The notes under the pieces were generated by a model. The model saw only the letters and a list, made by a program, of their open reading frames with translations, did no database searches and had not been told where the DNA came from. Source: Neobacillus nitrireducens (GTDB taxonomy: Bacteria; Bacillota; Bacilli; Bacillales; Cytobacillaceae). Taken from it: a stretch of 64,000 nucleotides of DNA. The stretch spans positions 992,001 to 1,056,000 of the forward strand of contig NZ_CP133262.1 in the NCBI RefSeq assembly GCF_030915405.1, read 5' to 3'. Both the position numbers and the translations under genes were made by a program. Numbering within the stretch: the stretch's first letter is position 1; each line of letters opens with the position of its first letter. This document shows, piece by piece, positions 25,717 to 35,467 of this stretch.

Positions 25717-26574
25717 TTATTGATTTAATTTTTTCACCATTTGTACCTGCTCTGTTTTTTTCTCAAAGCCTAAATCTAGTAACAATGGAATGACAGGATT
25801 AGATAATGGTGCATTAATAGTCATGAAGTTGACTGTCTTTTGCTGTTCTCCGGAAATAGAAGTAAAAATTGCCTTTATCGTTTCCTCATTCACTCTATCG
25901 AATAGTTCAAGCTGATATAAAAATATTTTTTCCAGATACCCGTTTTGATCCCAGGTCCTTTTATATAAAGAGTATCCTATTGGATTTTGATTGCTGTTGA
26001 AATATATTTGAGCTTCTCCAGACCTCACACTTTGCCACTGACATTGCCATGGAACATTTTCTTTATAAAAAGAGAAAGTTGGGAACTGCTCGGGCCGAAT
26101 CGATTCACTTGTTAGCGGAGTGTTGCTCAAATCTAAAGTCCCACCTAGATAAACAAGCGAATCCGTGATTTCATACCCGAATTTTTCATATAAGCGAATC
26201 GCCTTATCATTTTCTTTAATGGCTTCAAGGGTGGCCACAATGACTCCTGCTTCGGAATAAACCTTAATAGCCTCTTCCATTAAGCGGGTGGAAACACCTC
26301 TCCCACGGTACTCTGCGGCAATTCCTGTCCCGCCATTCCAGGCAATCTTTTTTCCGTCGACGATCCGGAATCCATTTAATACGATCGCTACAGGTTCTTC
26401 CCCGTCAAAAGCAACCAAAGAGTGTTTCAACGATAATCCTTCATTGACCATGCGGTTAAAGAATAGTTCAGCTGTCATTTCTAATGGCACAAAATAGCCT
26501 TCAAACCCCCGATTCCACGCTGTTACTGTATCTTGGATGGTGCATTCCGTTAATTTTTTTAATGCAATTTTCAT
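25717..26574 (-). CDS. GNAT-family N-acetyltransferase
   Basis: 285-aa protein. Residues about 55-130 hold the acetyl-CoA-binding GNAT core: IAAEYRGRGVSTRLMEEAI (motif A) and RLYEKFGYEI (motif B). The C-terminal half, about 150 residues, is a second divergent GNAT-like or sterol-carrier-like region without clear motifs. Substrate unknown. Single gene. Confidence 0.85.
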   Translation of the reverse strand: MKIALKKLTECTIQDTVTAWNRGFEGYFVPLEMTAELFFNRMVNEGLSLKHSLVAFDGEEPVAIVLNGFRIVDGKKIAWNGGTGIAAEYRGRGVSTRLMEEAIKVYSEAGVIVATLEAIKENDKAIRLYEKFGYEITDSLVYLGGTLDLSNTPLTSESIRPEQFPTFSFYKENVPWQCQWQSVRSGEAQIYFNSNQNPIGYSLYKRTWDQNGYLEKIFLYQLELFDRVNEETIKAIFTSISGEQQKTVNFMTINAPLSNPVIPLLLDLGFEKKTEQVQMVKKLNQ

Positions 26575-26664
26575 ATTTTCAACCTTTCTGGCGGATAGCT
26601 TGGATTTACTGGCGAAAAGGCTTTCCCCCTAGTTATGTATAGCTAAAATAAGCAATTCATAAAA

Positions 26665-26694
26665 CCCAGCCAGCATATTTCCGCACCGGCTGGG
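26665..26694 (-). terminator. Terminator at the end of the catabolic island
   Basis: CCCAGCC with GGCTGGG (26665-26671 with 26688-26694), with inner pairs, followed on the minus strand by TTTT. It lies 12 bp past the alcohol dehydrogenase stop. Confidence 0.75.
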
Positions 26695-26705
26695 CCATTA
26701 TCAAT

Positions 26706-27920
26706 CTATTTCACTGTTAACGGTACGACCTTCTGCCCAATTGCGGCAATCAATTCTTTTGGCATTGGAAAACTCAATGCGGCCGGGTCCTTCATGACCG
26801 CCGGAATCGCCAATTGCAAGGCTTCTTCGGTAATATTGAATTGCTTGAAATCAGCCGGTAATCCTACCTTATACTGAAGTAATTTAATTTTTCCAATTAC
26901 TTTTGCTAATGCTGATTGCGGGGTATCCCCCTTTACATCCACGTTTAAGGCTTGTGCCAATTCTGTTGCCTTTGGCAGATATAAGTCTGGAACCATTTCC
27001 ATAACCACTGGTAAAAAGACGGCATTTGCTAAGCCATGCGGAATCCGGAACAACGCCCCATATGCGTGGGCCATATTATGGACAGGAATCGCATTTAAGG
27101 CAAAGCTAAAAGCAGTGATCCCCATTAAGCTGGCTTGTAATAAATCCATACGTGCATCAAGATTCGATCCATCTGCGACGGCAACAGGAAGATTTTTTTC
27201 AATTAGGCGAATCGCATGAAGGGCATAGGCATCGGTTAGACCTGTTGCAGTTGGGGAGGCTAATGCTTCAATCGCATGTGTTAAGGCATCAAACCCCGTA
27301 AATGCGGTAATCACAGGTGGAAGCCCCACGGTTAAATCAGGATCCAGGATCGCCATATCTGCGTTGATAAATGGATTGATGATATTTGTCTTCATTTGGA
27401 TATCTTCATTAAATATAACGGCAATCGGTGAAACCTCTGAACCAGTACCCGCTGTTGTAGGGATGGCTATATGTGGAATCGGCATGTAATTCGCTTTAGG
27501 GAACTGCTCATATAATAGTCCGCCAGGAATAGCTTCCTTAATATCAGCTAATCCTTTGTGGAGCGCGTATTTTACCCCTTTTACGGTATCAAGGACACTG
27601 CCTCCGCCTACCGCCAGTAATGAATCCGCCCCGATCTCCCTAGCATAGCGGGCCGCTTCATTGATGCATTTGCTCTCGGCATCCTGCTTAATATCAAGAA
27701 ACTGACCAACTAATTCTGGTCCAGATCCATGCCCTGTCAGCGAAAAAATATCGGCCACTTTTTCAACAATTCCCGCTGCCTCTAAGCCTCTGTCACTTAA
27801 GAGCAGCACTCGTTTGGCACCCAAACCTGCAAAAAGACTCGGAACCATCGCCCTTGAGTTGGAACCACTGTAAATTCCCGTACGTAACATAAACTGTGAT
27901 AAGGTTGTTTTCATTTTCAT
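26706..27920 (-). CDS. Iron-containing alcohol dehydrogenase
   Basis: About 404-aa group III alcohol dehydrogenase. GGGSVLDTVKGVKY is the NAD(P) glycine motif; AIPTTAGTGSEVSP, the long helix FDALTHAIEALASPTATGLT and MAHAYGALFRIPHGLANAVF carry the Asp and His metal ligands. The ATG ending at 27920 lies 5 bases after AGAGG; it is 13 bp downstream of the aldehyde dehydrogenase stop. The pair would oxidise an alcohol to a carboxylate. Last gene of the island that contains R2lox and beta-oxidation enzymes. Confidence 0.93.
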   Translation of the reverse strand: MKMKTTLSQFMLRTGIYSGSNSRAMVPSLFAGLGAKRVLLLSDRGLEAAGIVEKVADIFSLTGHGSGPELVGQFLDIKQDAESKCINEAARYAREIGADSLLAVGGGSVLDTVKGVKYALHKGLADIKEAIPGGLLYEQFPKANYMPIPHIAIPTTAGTGSEVSPIAVIFNEDIQMKTNIINPFINADMAILDPDLTVGLPPVITAFTGFDALTHAIEALASPTATGLTDAYALHAIRLIEKNLPVAVADGSNLDARMDLLQASLMGITAFSFALNAIPVHNMAHAYGALFRIPHGLANAVFLPVVMEMVPDLYLPKATELAQALNVDVKGDTPQSALAKVIGKIKLLQYKVGLPADFKQFNITEEALQLAIPAVMKDPAALSFPMPKELIAAIGQKVVPLTVK

Positions 27921-27933
27921 GCTCACCTCTTCA

Positions 27934-29457
27934 TTAGTTTTGGCCAAACAGAATTCCGTACCAGTTGCGTCGCTCAAGCTCCGGCGTCATTGATGTATGA
28001 ACATGCTTTACCTGTGTATAGGCATCTAGTGATTGCTGTCCCATTTCTCTGCCAATGCCGCTTTGCTTGTATCCGCCAAACGGGGCATCACTGCGGAGCA
28101 TATGCCAGTCATTGATCCAGACCACACCCGCTTGCAATTTCCTCGCGACCTCGTAAGCTTTGTTGACGTCGCGGGTCCAGACTCCTGCTGCTAACCCATA
28201 AATTGTATCATTCGCCATTCGAATGGCATCGTCCAGGTCTGAATAACGAATCACACAGAGGACTGGGCCGAAAATTTCTTCTTGGGCAATTTTCATCTCA
28301 TTCGTGACATTTGTAAAAATCGTTGGTTCAATAAAATAGCCCTCTTCACAGCCAGCCACTTTAACTTCCCTTCCTCCGCACAATAGTGTCGCTCCTTCTT
28401 GTTTACCCTCTTCAATATAAGAAAGGATCGTTTCCTTTTGTTTTTTTGAAATAACAGGACCTATATCCGTGGTTGGATCGAGCGGATTGCCAAGCTTTAA
28501 TTTACTGGTGAGAGCGACCAACCCGGCAACCACTTGGTCATAAAGCTTATCCGGGACAAATAATCGCGTTCCTGATTCACACAGCTGGCCTGAATGGAGA
28601 AATACACCAAACAGACTTCCAGGCAAGGCAATGCTAAGGTCGGCATCCTCTAAAAGGATATTAGGTGATTTACCACCTAACTCGAGCGTAGTTTTCTTAA
28701 TCGTGCCGGCAGCAAGTCCCATAATTCGTCTGCCAACCTCAGTCGAACCAGTGAATGCTACTTTGTCGACCTTTGGATGGTTAACTAATGCTTCGCCCAC
28801 TTCCACTCCAGGACCGGAAACTACGTTAATAACACCCGGAGGGACCACGGCTGAAATAATTTCTGCTAGTTTCAAAGTAGACAACGGAGTATAACTTGCA
28901 GGCTTGATGACAATTGTATTTCCCATCGCAAGTGCCGGAGCAATTTTCCAAGTTGCAATTACCATAGGTAAGTTCCAAGGGGTGATTGCCGCACACACTC
29001 CGATTGGTTCACGCCAAATAAAATTGTGTGCAGGTCCCGGGAATGGCGGGACTGGCAGTGTTTCTGAGAAAGGATACTCTACCGTAAAGTTGGCTAGTGT
29101 TTGAAACAAGTCGACCATTTGCAAAATGTCACTGTTGCCAATTCGTCGCACGGTTCCCCCTGAACTAATCGCTTCTAGGTATGCTAGTTCCTCGGCATGT
29201 TCGGCAATTTGATAGGAAATGGCATATAACATCTTGGCCCTGTCTTTGGGCTTCATGTTTTTCCAATCCCCTTGGTCAAACGCTGCGCGGGCTGCATTTA
29301 CTGCACGGTTCACATCTTCCGTGGTTCCTTTTGCCACCCTTGCTACTAATTCACCAGTTGCCGGATTATGCACATCAAATGTTTCTTGACTGCTTGCTGG
29401 CTCCCACTTTCCATTAATAAAATGGGGAAATGTTTGTACATCTACCTTTACCGTCAT
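27934..29457 (-). CDS. NAD-dependent aldehyde dehydrogenase
   Basis: 507-aa ALDH-superfamily enzyme. ITPWNLPMVIATWKIAPALA is the cofactor-binding region, FTGSTEVGRRIM the Rossmann turn, TLELGGKSPNILLEDADL has the catalytic Glu, and HSGQLCESGTRLFV the nucleophilic Cys. It converts aldehydes to acids. It is 26 bp downstream of the R2lox gene and 13 bp upstream of the alcohol dehydrogenase, so all three likely share a transcript. Residues do not reveal the aldehyde; no CoA-acylating features were noted. Confidence 0.94.
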   Translation of the reverse strand: MTVKVDVQTFPHFINGKWEPASSQETFDVHNPATGELVARVAKGTTEDVNRAVNAARAAFDQGDWKNMKPKDRAKMLYAISYQIAEHAEELAYLEAISSGGTVRRIGNSDILQMVDLFQTLANFTVEYPFSETLPVPPFPGPAHNFIWREPIGVCAAITPWNLPMVIATWKIAPALAMGNTIVIKPASYTPLSTLKLAEIISAVVPPGVINVVSGPGVEVGEALVNHPKVDKVAFTGSTEVGRRIMGLAAGTIKKTTLELGGKSPNILLEDADLSIALPGSLFGVFLHSGQLCESGTRLFVPDKLYDQVVAGLVALTSKLKLGNPLDPTTDIGPVISKKQKETILSYIEEGKQEGATLLCGGREVKVAGCEEGYFIEPTIFTNVTNEMKIAQEEIFGPVLCVIRYSDLDDAIRMANDTIYGLAAGVWTRDVNKAYEVARKLQAGVVWINDWHMLRSDAPFGGYKQSGIGREMGQQSLDAYTQVKHVHTSMTPELERRNWYGILFGQN

Positions 29458-29483
29458 GATAATTCCTCCTCTTTCAAAAATCG

Positions 29484-30377
29484 CTAGAGTACGCCAAGTT
29501 CACTTTCTGAAAATCTATAAATCTCTTCGACTTTTTTACCTTTCGCCCGCGCTAAAATCTCCATCCGGACTGAGAGTTGTTTTAATGTAAAGTTCATGAC
29601 GTCCTCAGGATCCCCTCCGAATGCACTTACCTCCCTTCCTGCGATACCCTCTTGGTTAAGCCTAATCGCTAACGGAGTGAGTTCGCCCATTTTGGCAGCT
29701 ATTAAATCGAAGAGATGTGGATGTTCGCAAATCAGACGTTGCAATAAGAAGGTTCCATAGCCAATATGCCTAGACTCATCCTTTTTTAAATTTCCGATCC
29801 CTTCAAGCAATCCAGGCATAATGCCCGCTGCCTCTAAGGCAGCATAAAATGAAAAATAGCCAGTTTCTGCTAATACACCCTCAACAAACATATTGTATAC
29901 GACCGATGCCTCAGCGATTGCCTCCGGGGATTGGTCGGTAATCAGCCGTTCCATTGTTGTTGGAAGAATTTCATAGAAAATCTTCTGATAGGTTTCCGTA
30001 TGAAAGTGGGACAAGTCCCCTCGCTCTCCAATCGCATTCAAAACGAGCCGGAAAAATTCTGTATGCTTCGCTTCCTCATATAAAAAGGTTGTCAGAAACA
30101 TTTCTTCTTCAAGACGCCCCTCTTTAGCAACCGCCATAATGAGTGGAAGCAAGTCCAGTGTAACCGCTTCCTCACCTGCTTGAAATTGAGAAATCAGCCG
30201 TAAAATATCTGCTTGCTGCTCAGAATTCATCGCTTTCCAATCTTTTTGATCCTGACTAAAATCAATATCAGCCGGGTTCCATGTCCCTAACCTTTTTGCT
30301 TTTTGGAATAAACGGTACGGAAAAGAATCTTCTAGCAAGCCTCGACTGCTGGTTGTTAATATGGTTCTTTTTTCCAT
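29484..30377 (-). CDS. R2-like ligand-binding oxidase (R2lox)
   Basis: 297-aa ferritin-like protein related to ribonucleotide reductase subunit R2 but belonging to the R2lox group, which assembles a Mn/Fe cofactor, binds a fatty-acid-like ligand and makes a Tyr-Val ether crosslink. The predicted metal ligands are all present: Glu69 (QAGEE), Glu102 and His105 (YEEAKH), Glu166 (FVEG), Glu201 and His204 (DESRH). The crosslink pair is also present as Val72 and Tyr161. Strong GGAG site before the ATG. No R1 or reductase partner adjoins. It is followed directly by ALDH and ADH genes and preceded by an MBL hydrolase and beta-oxidation genes, which suggests oxidation of an aliphatic substrate. Confidence 0.9.
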   Translation of the reverse strand: MEKRTILTTSSRGLLEDSFPYRLFQKAKRLGTWNPADIDFSQDQKDWKAMNSEQQADILRLISQFQAGEEAVTLDLLPLIMAVAKEGRLEEEMFLTTFLYEEAKHTEFFRLVLNAIGERGDLSHFHTETYQKIFYEILPTTMERLITDQSPEAIAEASVVYNMFVEGVLAETGYFSFYAALEAAGIMPGLLEGIGNLKKDESRHIGYGTFLLQRLICEHPHLFDLIAAKMGELTPLAIRLNQEGIAGREVSAFGGDPEDVMNFTLKQLSVRMEILARAKGKKVEEIYRFSESELGVL

Positions 30378-30451
30378 ATATATTCTCCTCCTATTTTCCT
30401 TTACGGTTTGATTACAATTATTGGTCGGCCTGCGGATAGGAGCTTACCCTA

Positions 30452-31399
30452 TTACAAGGTTGAACGATAAATGACAACTGAATCTTGTTCCTCAAACCGA
30501 ACCTGCTCCCTTTCTTCAAGCAGGTCTAAGTGCCCTTGAATTTGTGATAATCCTAAAAACACTGTATTCCCCTGTAAACGGGGATACATTTTCCTGCAAA
30601 TTTCATAGATACATTTTCCCCCGTCTGCTAAAATTCCAAGAATCTGCTCGCAGCGTTTCTCCTGTTCTAGTAATCTTGCCTTGATCAGAGAAACATGATC
30701 ACTAAATGCCTCACCATGACCAGGATAAATCATCTTCAATGGGAGCAGGCTAACTTTCCCAAGCGAGTTCCGATATTGTAATAACGGGCGCGGACGATTT
30801 TCTACTATTAGGTCCGGTGGTTCGATAAAGGCATTCACAGAAAATGCCTTTAATAAATGATCGCCGGCAAAGGTATCGCCTGTATCCTTGTTCCATAGTA
30901 AAATATCAGATTGACTATGGCCGGGAACGTGAACCACTTGAAACTCCTGCCCGCCTAACGGGATAACAGCACCATCACGTATATAGGTAATATTCCGCCA
31001 CTTTTCCTCCCTAAAGGGCCGAGCGAAGATATGATTTAAGGGATCGGCACCACAGCTGGTTAGAAACTGATGGAAAAAAGACTGCACACGTTCATACTCT
31101 TCAATTCCTGCGTTAATGGACCCTTTTGCCTGTGCATGGACATAGATTGGCAAATCTGTTTCTTCCTGAAGATATGGAATAGCCCCAGCATGATCGATAT
31201 GGATATGAGTTAGAACAATTTGGTCAATATCCTTCAATGTAACTCCGTGTGTATGTAGTTTGCTATTAAGCTGCTGATATGAGTGTTTACCTGGGTTACC
31301 TGTGTCGATTAACGTAACAGAATCACCAATCGCCAAAAAGGCGTTTACCGTCCCCTCGGCAAAATGAGTATTTAATTCAAGCGGGACAATTCTAAACAA
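30452..31399 (-). CDS. MBL-fold metallo-hydrolase
   Basis: 315-aa metallo-beta-lactamase-fold hydrolase. VLTHIHIDHAGA is the HxHxDH metal motif (about residues 61-71), VVHVPGHSQSD the third His, TFAGDHLL the bridging Asp and YPGHGEAF the last His. A C-terminal winged-helix-like segment (about 235-310) follows, as in lactamase-like hydrolases acting on CoA or ester substrates. Ribosome site GGGAGGGG. Lies 74 bp upstream of R2lox; it could hydrolyse a lactone, ester or thioester in the same pathway. Confidence 0.9.
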   Translation of the reverse strand: MFRIVPLELNTHFAEGTVNAFLAIGDSVTLIDTGNPGKHSYQQLNSKLHTHGVTLKDIDQIVLTHIHIDHAGAIPYLQEETDLPIYVHAQAKGSINAGIEEYERVQSFFHQFLTSCGADPLNHIFARPFREEKWRNITYIRDGAVIPLGGQEFQVVHVPGHSQSDILLWNKDTGDTFAGDHLLKAFSVNAFIEPPDLIVENRPRPLLQYRNSLGKVSLLPLKMIYPGHGEAFSDHVSLIKARLLEQEKRCEQILGILADGGKCIYEICRKMYPRLQGNTVFLGLSQIQGHLDLLEEREQVRFEEQDSVVIYRSTL

Positions 31400-31519
31400 T
31401 TTGCAACCCCTCCCTTGTAAAACCTAATTATTTTGACAGGAGGATTGACCCAATACACTATCAAAACTAAATTACTCTTTTACATAAAATATTATCAGCG
31501 GATCTTACTGGTCTATCAG

Positions 31520-31781
31520 CCGAATTCCTCAACTCAATGAGCGAATTCCTCGGCCCAATGAGCGAATCTCTCAACTCAATGAGCGAATCTCTCAACTCAA
31601 TGGGCGAATCTCCCAACTCAATGAGCGAATCTCTCAACTCAATGGGCGAATCTCCCAACTCAATGGGCGAATCTCCCAACTCAATGGGCGAATTCCTCAA
31701 CTCAATGGGCGAATTCCTCAACTCAATGGGCGAATCTCTCAACTCAATGGGCGTATTCCTTACCTAAATGGGCGAATCTCC
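31520..31781. repeat. 21-bp tandem repeat (minisatellite), about 12.5 copies
   Basis: The gap between the MBL gene and the next dehydrogenase (31400-31780) is mostly this array. The unit is GCGAATYYCYCAACTCAATGR, strictly 21 bp, with changes mainly at four variable bases; copy 2 and the last copies have diverged most. Because the period is divisible by three, open frames appear on both strands (heptads MSESLNS and SPIELRD), but none has a ribosome site. No unique spacers, so this is not a CRISPR array. The array abuts the stop codon of the next gene. Confidence 0.92.
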
Positions 31782-32554
31782 TACATTGCATGTGCGCCGC
31801 CATCGACAACCACGATATCTCCTGTCACAAAGTCAGAAGCTGGTGCCGCTAAGAATAAGGCTACCCCTTTTAGGTCATGATCAGAACCGAATTTCCTTAA
31901 GGGAGTAGCTTGGAGAATCCCCTCTCCACCTTGCTCAAGTAATCCTTTTGACATTTTTGTCGGGAAGAATCCTGGCGCGATTGCATTAACATAAATGCCG
32001 CTTGGACCCCATTTGACTGCCAAATCCTTCGTAAAAGTTATCACTGCTCCTTTACTAGAGTTGTAGCCAATCGCATTCATATACTGCGGATTGCTTCCTT
32101 TTAAACCCGCCACTGAAGCAATATTGATTATTTTTCCTGACTTTTGCTCAAGCATCACTTTACCAACAGCTTGTGACATTAAGAATGTACCGGTCACATT
32201 GACATCGATAACCTTTTTCCAAGCTTCTAGAGGCATTTCCTCGACTGGTGCTCCCCAAGAAGCACCGCTATTGTTAACCAGAATATCGATTCTACCAAAT
32301 CGTTCGACTGTCCGCTCGACGACATTCTTAATGTCCTCCGGATTGGTAACATCACATTTTAAGGCAAAGCTCTCCACACCTAGTCTTTTTAGGACTTCGC
32401 TTACTTCCTCACAGGCTTCCAATTTTCTTGAACAAACAACCACATTTGCACCCGCTTCAGCAAATCCTTCCGCAATCTGCTGACCAAGTCCCCTCCCGCC
32501 TCCAGTAACAATGGCTACTTTTCCTGATAAATCAAATAACTCTTTCACATTCAT
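31781..32554 (-). CDS. Short-chain dehydrogenase/reductase (island copy 2)
   Basis: 257-aa classical SDR. IVTGGGRGLGQQIAE is the NAD(P) motif, LVNNSGASWG the NNAG-type motif, INIASVAG carries the catalytic Ser and YNSSKGAV the Tyr-x3-Lys pair; VDGGAHAM is the usual C-terminus. The acidic/basic pattern after strand 2 (CSRKLEA) hints at NADP preference. In this island it is expected to oxidise a hydroxy intermediate, for instance a 3-hydroxyacyl-CoA or a secondary alcohol. It is 47 bp downstream of the thiolase gene. Confidence 0.9.
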   Translation of the reverse strand: MNVKELFDLSGKVAIVTGGGRGLGQQIAEGFAEAGANVVVCSRKLEACEEVSEVLKRLGVESFALKCDVTNPEDIKNVVERTVERFGRIDILVNNSGASWGAPVEEMPLEAWKKVIDVNVTGTFLMSQAVGKVMLEQKSGKIINIASVAGLKGSNPQYMNAIGYNSSKGAVITFTKDLAVKWGPSGIYVNAIAPGFFPTKMSKGLLEQGGEGILQATPLRKFGSDHDLKGVALFLAAPASDFVTGDIVVVDGGAHAM

Positions 32555-32601
32555 AGATCGTTCCCCCTATTAATCCATAATTCCAATTCGACCACTTTTT
32601 C

Positions 32602-33786
32602 CTACCCAAGCCGTTCGACCAGAATGGCCATCCCCTGTCCCCCGCCAATACAAAGAGTGGCTATTCCCCTTTTTTCCTTCCTCCGTATTAACTCGTAGAT
32701 TAAAGAAGTCATAATTTTTGCCCCTGTTGCTCCTAGTGGATGTCCAAGTGCGATGGCCCCGCCATTTACATTGACCCGTCGGTTGTCTAGTCCCAACTCA
32801 CGAATCACAGCAAGCGCCTGTGAAGCAAAGGCCTCATTTATTTCAAATAAATCAATATCATTCACGGTTAGTCCCGTTCGTTTTAACAGCTTTTGCACGG
32901 CAGGAACCGGACCGATTCCCATCAATTCTGGCGAAACACCTGCTGCCGCCCAATCGATGACCCTAGCAATTGGTTTCAAGCCTAAGTTTTCGGCATGGCT
33001 GCTAGAAGTAAGTACCAATGCGGCCGCACCATCATTTCGACCACAGGCATTCCCGGCGGTGACCGTACCATTTTCTTTAAATACTGGTTTAAGTTTGCTT
33101 AGAGTATCAATTGTCGTTTCTGGCCTTGGGTGCTCGTCTTCACTAAACAAAAATGAGGTCTTTTTTCCTGTTATCTTTATTGGGACTATTTCATCCATAA
33201 ACTTATCTTCTCTTATTGCAGCGGTTGCCCTTAGCTGGCTTTCAAGTGCAAAAGCATCCTGGTCCTGCCGAGAAACATTGTATCGTTCCGCAACATTTTC
33301 AGCAGTAATCCCCATTCCCAATTGACTTCCGTAAACCTCATGGGGCTGTTGGCCTGCCTCAGTATTGGAATCGACAAGTTTAGCATTGTCTCCACCAAAT
33401 CGCGTATTTCTTAGGTAAACAGGGGCATTGCTCATACTTTCCGTTCCTCCAGCCACAACAATATTCGCCTGACCGAAGGCAATTTGCTGCGCTGCTGAAG
33501 CTACTGCCTGCATACCAGATGCGCATAAACGATTAATCGTAAAAGCAGGTGTGGTGTAAGGCACTCCCGCTCGTAAGGCAGCGACTCTTGACACATTGGA
33601 GGATTCAGTAGACTGTCTCACTTCCCCTAAAATCACTTCGTCGACCTGATGGGCTAGAATGCCTGCCCGAATGATCGCCTCCTTAATCACGATGGCCCCG
33701 AGGTGTCCGGAATTAAGATCCTTTAATGTGCCGCCATATCTGCCAACTGGTGTCCGAACGGCACTTAAAATGACAATATCATTCAT
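32602..33786 (-). CDS. Acetyl-CoA C-acyltransferase (thiolase)
   Basis: 394-aa thiolase. [19 protein letters not shown] carries the acyl-accepting Cys, [19 protein letters not shown] the His, and [13 protein letters not shown] the second Cys. [11 protein letters not shown] opens the protein as in degradative and biosynthetic thiolases. It performs the final cleavage of 3-ketoacyl-CoA. 30 bp from the acyl-CoA dehydrogenase gene upstream and co-oriented, so likely in one transcript. Confidence 0.95.
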   Translation of the reverse strand: MNDIVILSAVRTPVGRYGGTLKDLNSGHLGAIVIKEAIIRAGILAHQVDEVILGEVRQSTESSNVSRVAALRAGVPYTTPAFTINRLCASGMQAVASAAQQIAFGQANIVVAGGTESMSNAPVYLRNTRFGGDNAKLVDSNTEAGQQPHEVYGSQLGMGITAENVAERYNVSRQDQDAFALESQLRATAAIREDKFMDEIVPIKITGKKTSFLFSEDEHPRPETTIDTLSKLKPVFKENGTVTAGNACGRNDGAAALVLTSSSHAENLGLKPIARVIDWAAAGVSPELMGIGPVPAVQKLLKRTGLTVNDIDLFEINEAFASQALAVIRELGLDNRRVNVNGGAIALGHPLGATGAKIMTSLIYELIRRKEKRGIATLCIGGGQGMAILVERLG

Positions 33787-33816
33787 TCTATCACCCTCAA
33801 ATCTTCCAAAAGTAGA

Positions 33817-34965
33817 TTAGCTATATTCTTTTTCTAATTGCGCGGCAATAATGTTTTTCTGAATCTCCGATGTTCCCTCATAGATTCTCGTAATCCGTGC
33901 ATCTCGATAAAAACGTTCGACCGGGTAGTCGGCAATATAACCAAGGCCGCCGTGGATTTGCACGGCTTTATCGGCTACGCGGTTATAGACCTCGGAACCA
34001 TAGAGCTTAAGCATCGCTGCTTCTTTAATTACCCTCATCCCATTGTCCACCATCCAGGCGACTCGGTAGGTAAACGAACGGAGAGCTTCAATTTCTACTG
34101 CCATTTCCGCGAGCATATGGCTGACTGCCTGGTTCGTAATGATTGGTTTTCCGAATTGGATCCGTTCCTTTGCATATCTCGTTGATATATCTAGGAGTTT
34201 TTGACAGGATCCCAGATTCCGAGACGCAAGTCCTGCACGGCCATTCGTCAAGATCTTTAAGGCATTGACATAACCTTGTCCTTCGATCCCTAATACATTT
34301 TCTATTGGGACTTCACAATCCTCAAAGATTAATTCGGCAGAATGCGATCCTCTTAAGCCCATTTTTTTCTCAATTGCCCCGACTTTGAATCCAGGAAAAT
34401 CTTTTTCAACAATGAACGAAGTAATCCCCTTCGGACCCATCCAGGAATCGGTTGCAGCCATCACGGTAAAAACACTCGCCTCAGTCGCATTCGTGATATA
34501 ATGCTTCAATCCGTTTAAAATATATTTATCCCCTTTTCTTACCGCAGTTGTTTTCAAATTTGCCGCATTAGAGCCTGCTTCTGGTTCCGTCAAAGCAAAT
34601 GCACCAATTTTTTCTCCGCTCGCCATTTCGGGAAGATACTTTTTCTTTTGCTGCTCATCGGCCAATTCTACAATTCCAACAGTTCCAATCCCTGTATGTG
34701 CCCCGATTAATGTGGTATAGCCGTTATGTGTCTGGCCAATTTCTTCATACAGTGCACATTTACCAACCATGCCAATCCCTAATCCTCCATATTCTTCTGG
34801 AATACTTAAGCCAAATAGACCTAACTCCTTTGAAAGATGGATGATACGTTGCGGGATTTGGTCTTCCTCTTCAATTTGCATGGCAACTGCTTCAACTTCT
34901 GTTTGAATAAAATCTCTGACATTCTTTTTCAAAAAAAGTATATCTTCATCGAATTCAAAGTTCAT
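33817..34965 (-). CDS. Acyl-CoA dehydrogenase (island copy 2)
   Basis: 382-aa FAD enzyme that introduces the alpha-beta double bond. [20 protein letters not shown] is the first family signature, [17 protein letters not shown] the middle one, and [20 protein letters not shown] with IYEGTSEIQ the C-terminal one. The catalytic base is presumably the Glu in YEGTSE. About one-third identical-looking to the copy at 36795, so the two probably act on different chain types. Confidence 0.95.
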   Translation of the reverse strand: MNFEFDEDILFLKKNVRDFIQTEVEAVAMQIEEEDQIPQRIIHLSKELGLFGLSIPEEYGGLGIGMVGKCALYEEIGQTHNGYTTLIGAHTGIGTVGIVELADEQQKKKYLPEMASGEKIGAFALTEPEAGSNAANLKTTAVRKGDKYILNGLKHYITNATEASVFTVMAATDSWMGPKGITSFIVEKDFPGFKVGAIEKKMGLRGSHSAELIFEDCEVPIENVLGIEGQGYVNALKILTNGRAGLASRNLGSCQKLLDISTRYAKERIQFGKPIITNQAVSHMLAEMAVEIEALRSFTYRVAWMVDNGMRVIKEAAMLKLYGSEVYNRVADKAVQIHGGLGYIADYPVERFYRDARITRIYEGTSEIQKNIIAAQLEKEYS

Positions 34966-35065
34966 TATCCACCTCCACCAATGCTTAGTAGTTACAAGTG
35001 AACAATAAACCCAGCATTAAGAAGAGGTTTTTCTTCCTTTTGCCGGGTCTTAGTTCACTCATATA

Positions 35066-35467
35066 TTAATATTGGCGATATAATACCTCACCTTTTAACA
35101 CTTCATTTCCTTGTTGATTGACTGCTGCGACAGCAAAGCGCAGATTTTGATCCTCTTTCTCTTTAAGTGTCGCTTTCAGCGTAATCACATCATTCAAAAA
35201 TACCATTCCTTTAAAACGGATCGAGTAATCTTGGACGAAGCCTTCTTCATAATAAGCCGTAAACAGCTTTGCCAGGTTCCCCATTGTCCACATTCCATGA
35301 GCAATAATCCCCGGCAGACCTGCTTTTTGAGCCTCCACATCAATGGTATGAATGGGGTTAAAGTCACCAGATGCACCTGAATATTTAATGAGATCCATCC
35401 TTGAGACGGGCTCCAATTGAATTTCTTTTACGGACTCACCTATTTGTAACTGTGCTAGTGTACTCAC
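35066..35467 (-). CDS. MaoC-type (R)-enoyl-CoA hydratase subunit
   Basis: 133-aa hot-dog-fold protein. YSGASGDFNPIHTIDVEAQK contains the MaoC hydratase motif with Asp and His catalytic residues, and GIIAHGMWTMGNLAKLFTAY the following helix. Its ATG overlaps the stop of the preceding hot-dog gene by 4 bp. Two such small proteins together resemble the HadA/HadB-like dehydratase heterodimer; this one has the catalytic motif. It would add water to an enoyl-CoA. Confidence 0.9.
   Translation of the reverse strand: MSTLAQLQIGESVKEIQLEPVSRMDLIKYSGASGDFNPIHTIDVEAQKAGLPGIIAHGMWTMGNLAKLFTAYYEEGFVQDYSIRFKGMVFLNDVITLKATLKEKEDQNLRFAVAAVNQQGNEVLKGEVLYRQY

Noticed and set aside
31467..31767. Open frames on both strands through the 31.5-kb repeat (heptads SPIELRD and MSESLNS)
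   Set aside because: They exist because the repeat unit is 21 bp. Neither has a ribosome site and the composition is purely repetitive, so I treat the region as non-coding.
31520..31781. Possible CRISPR array
   Set aside because: The units are contiguous with no unique spacers, and no cas gene is near.
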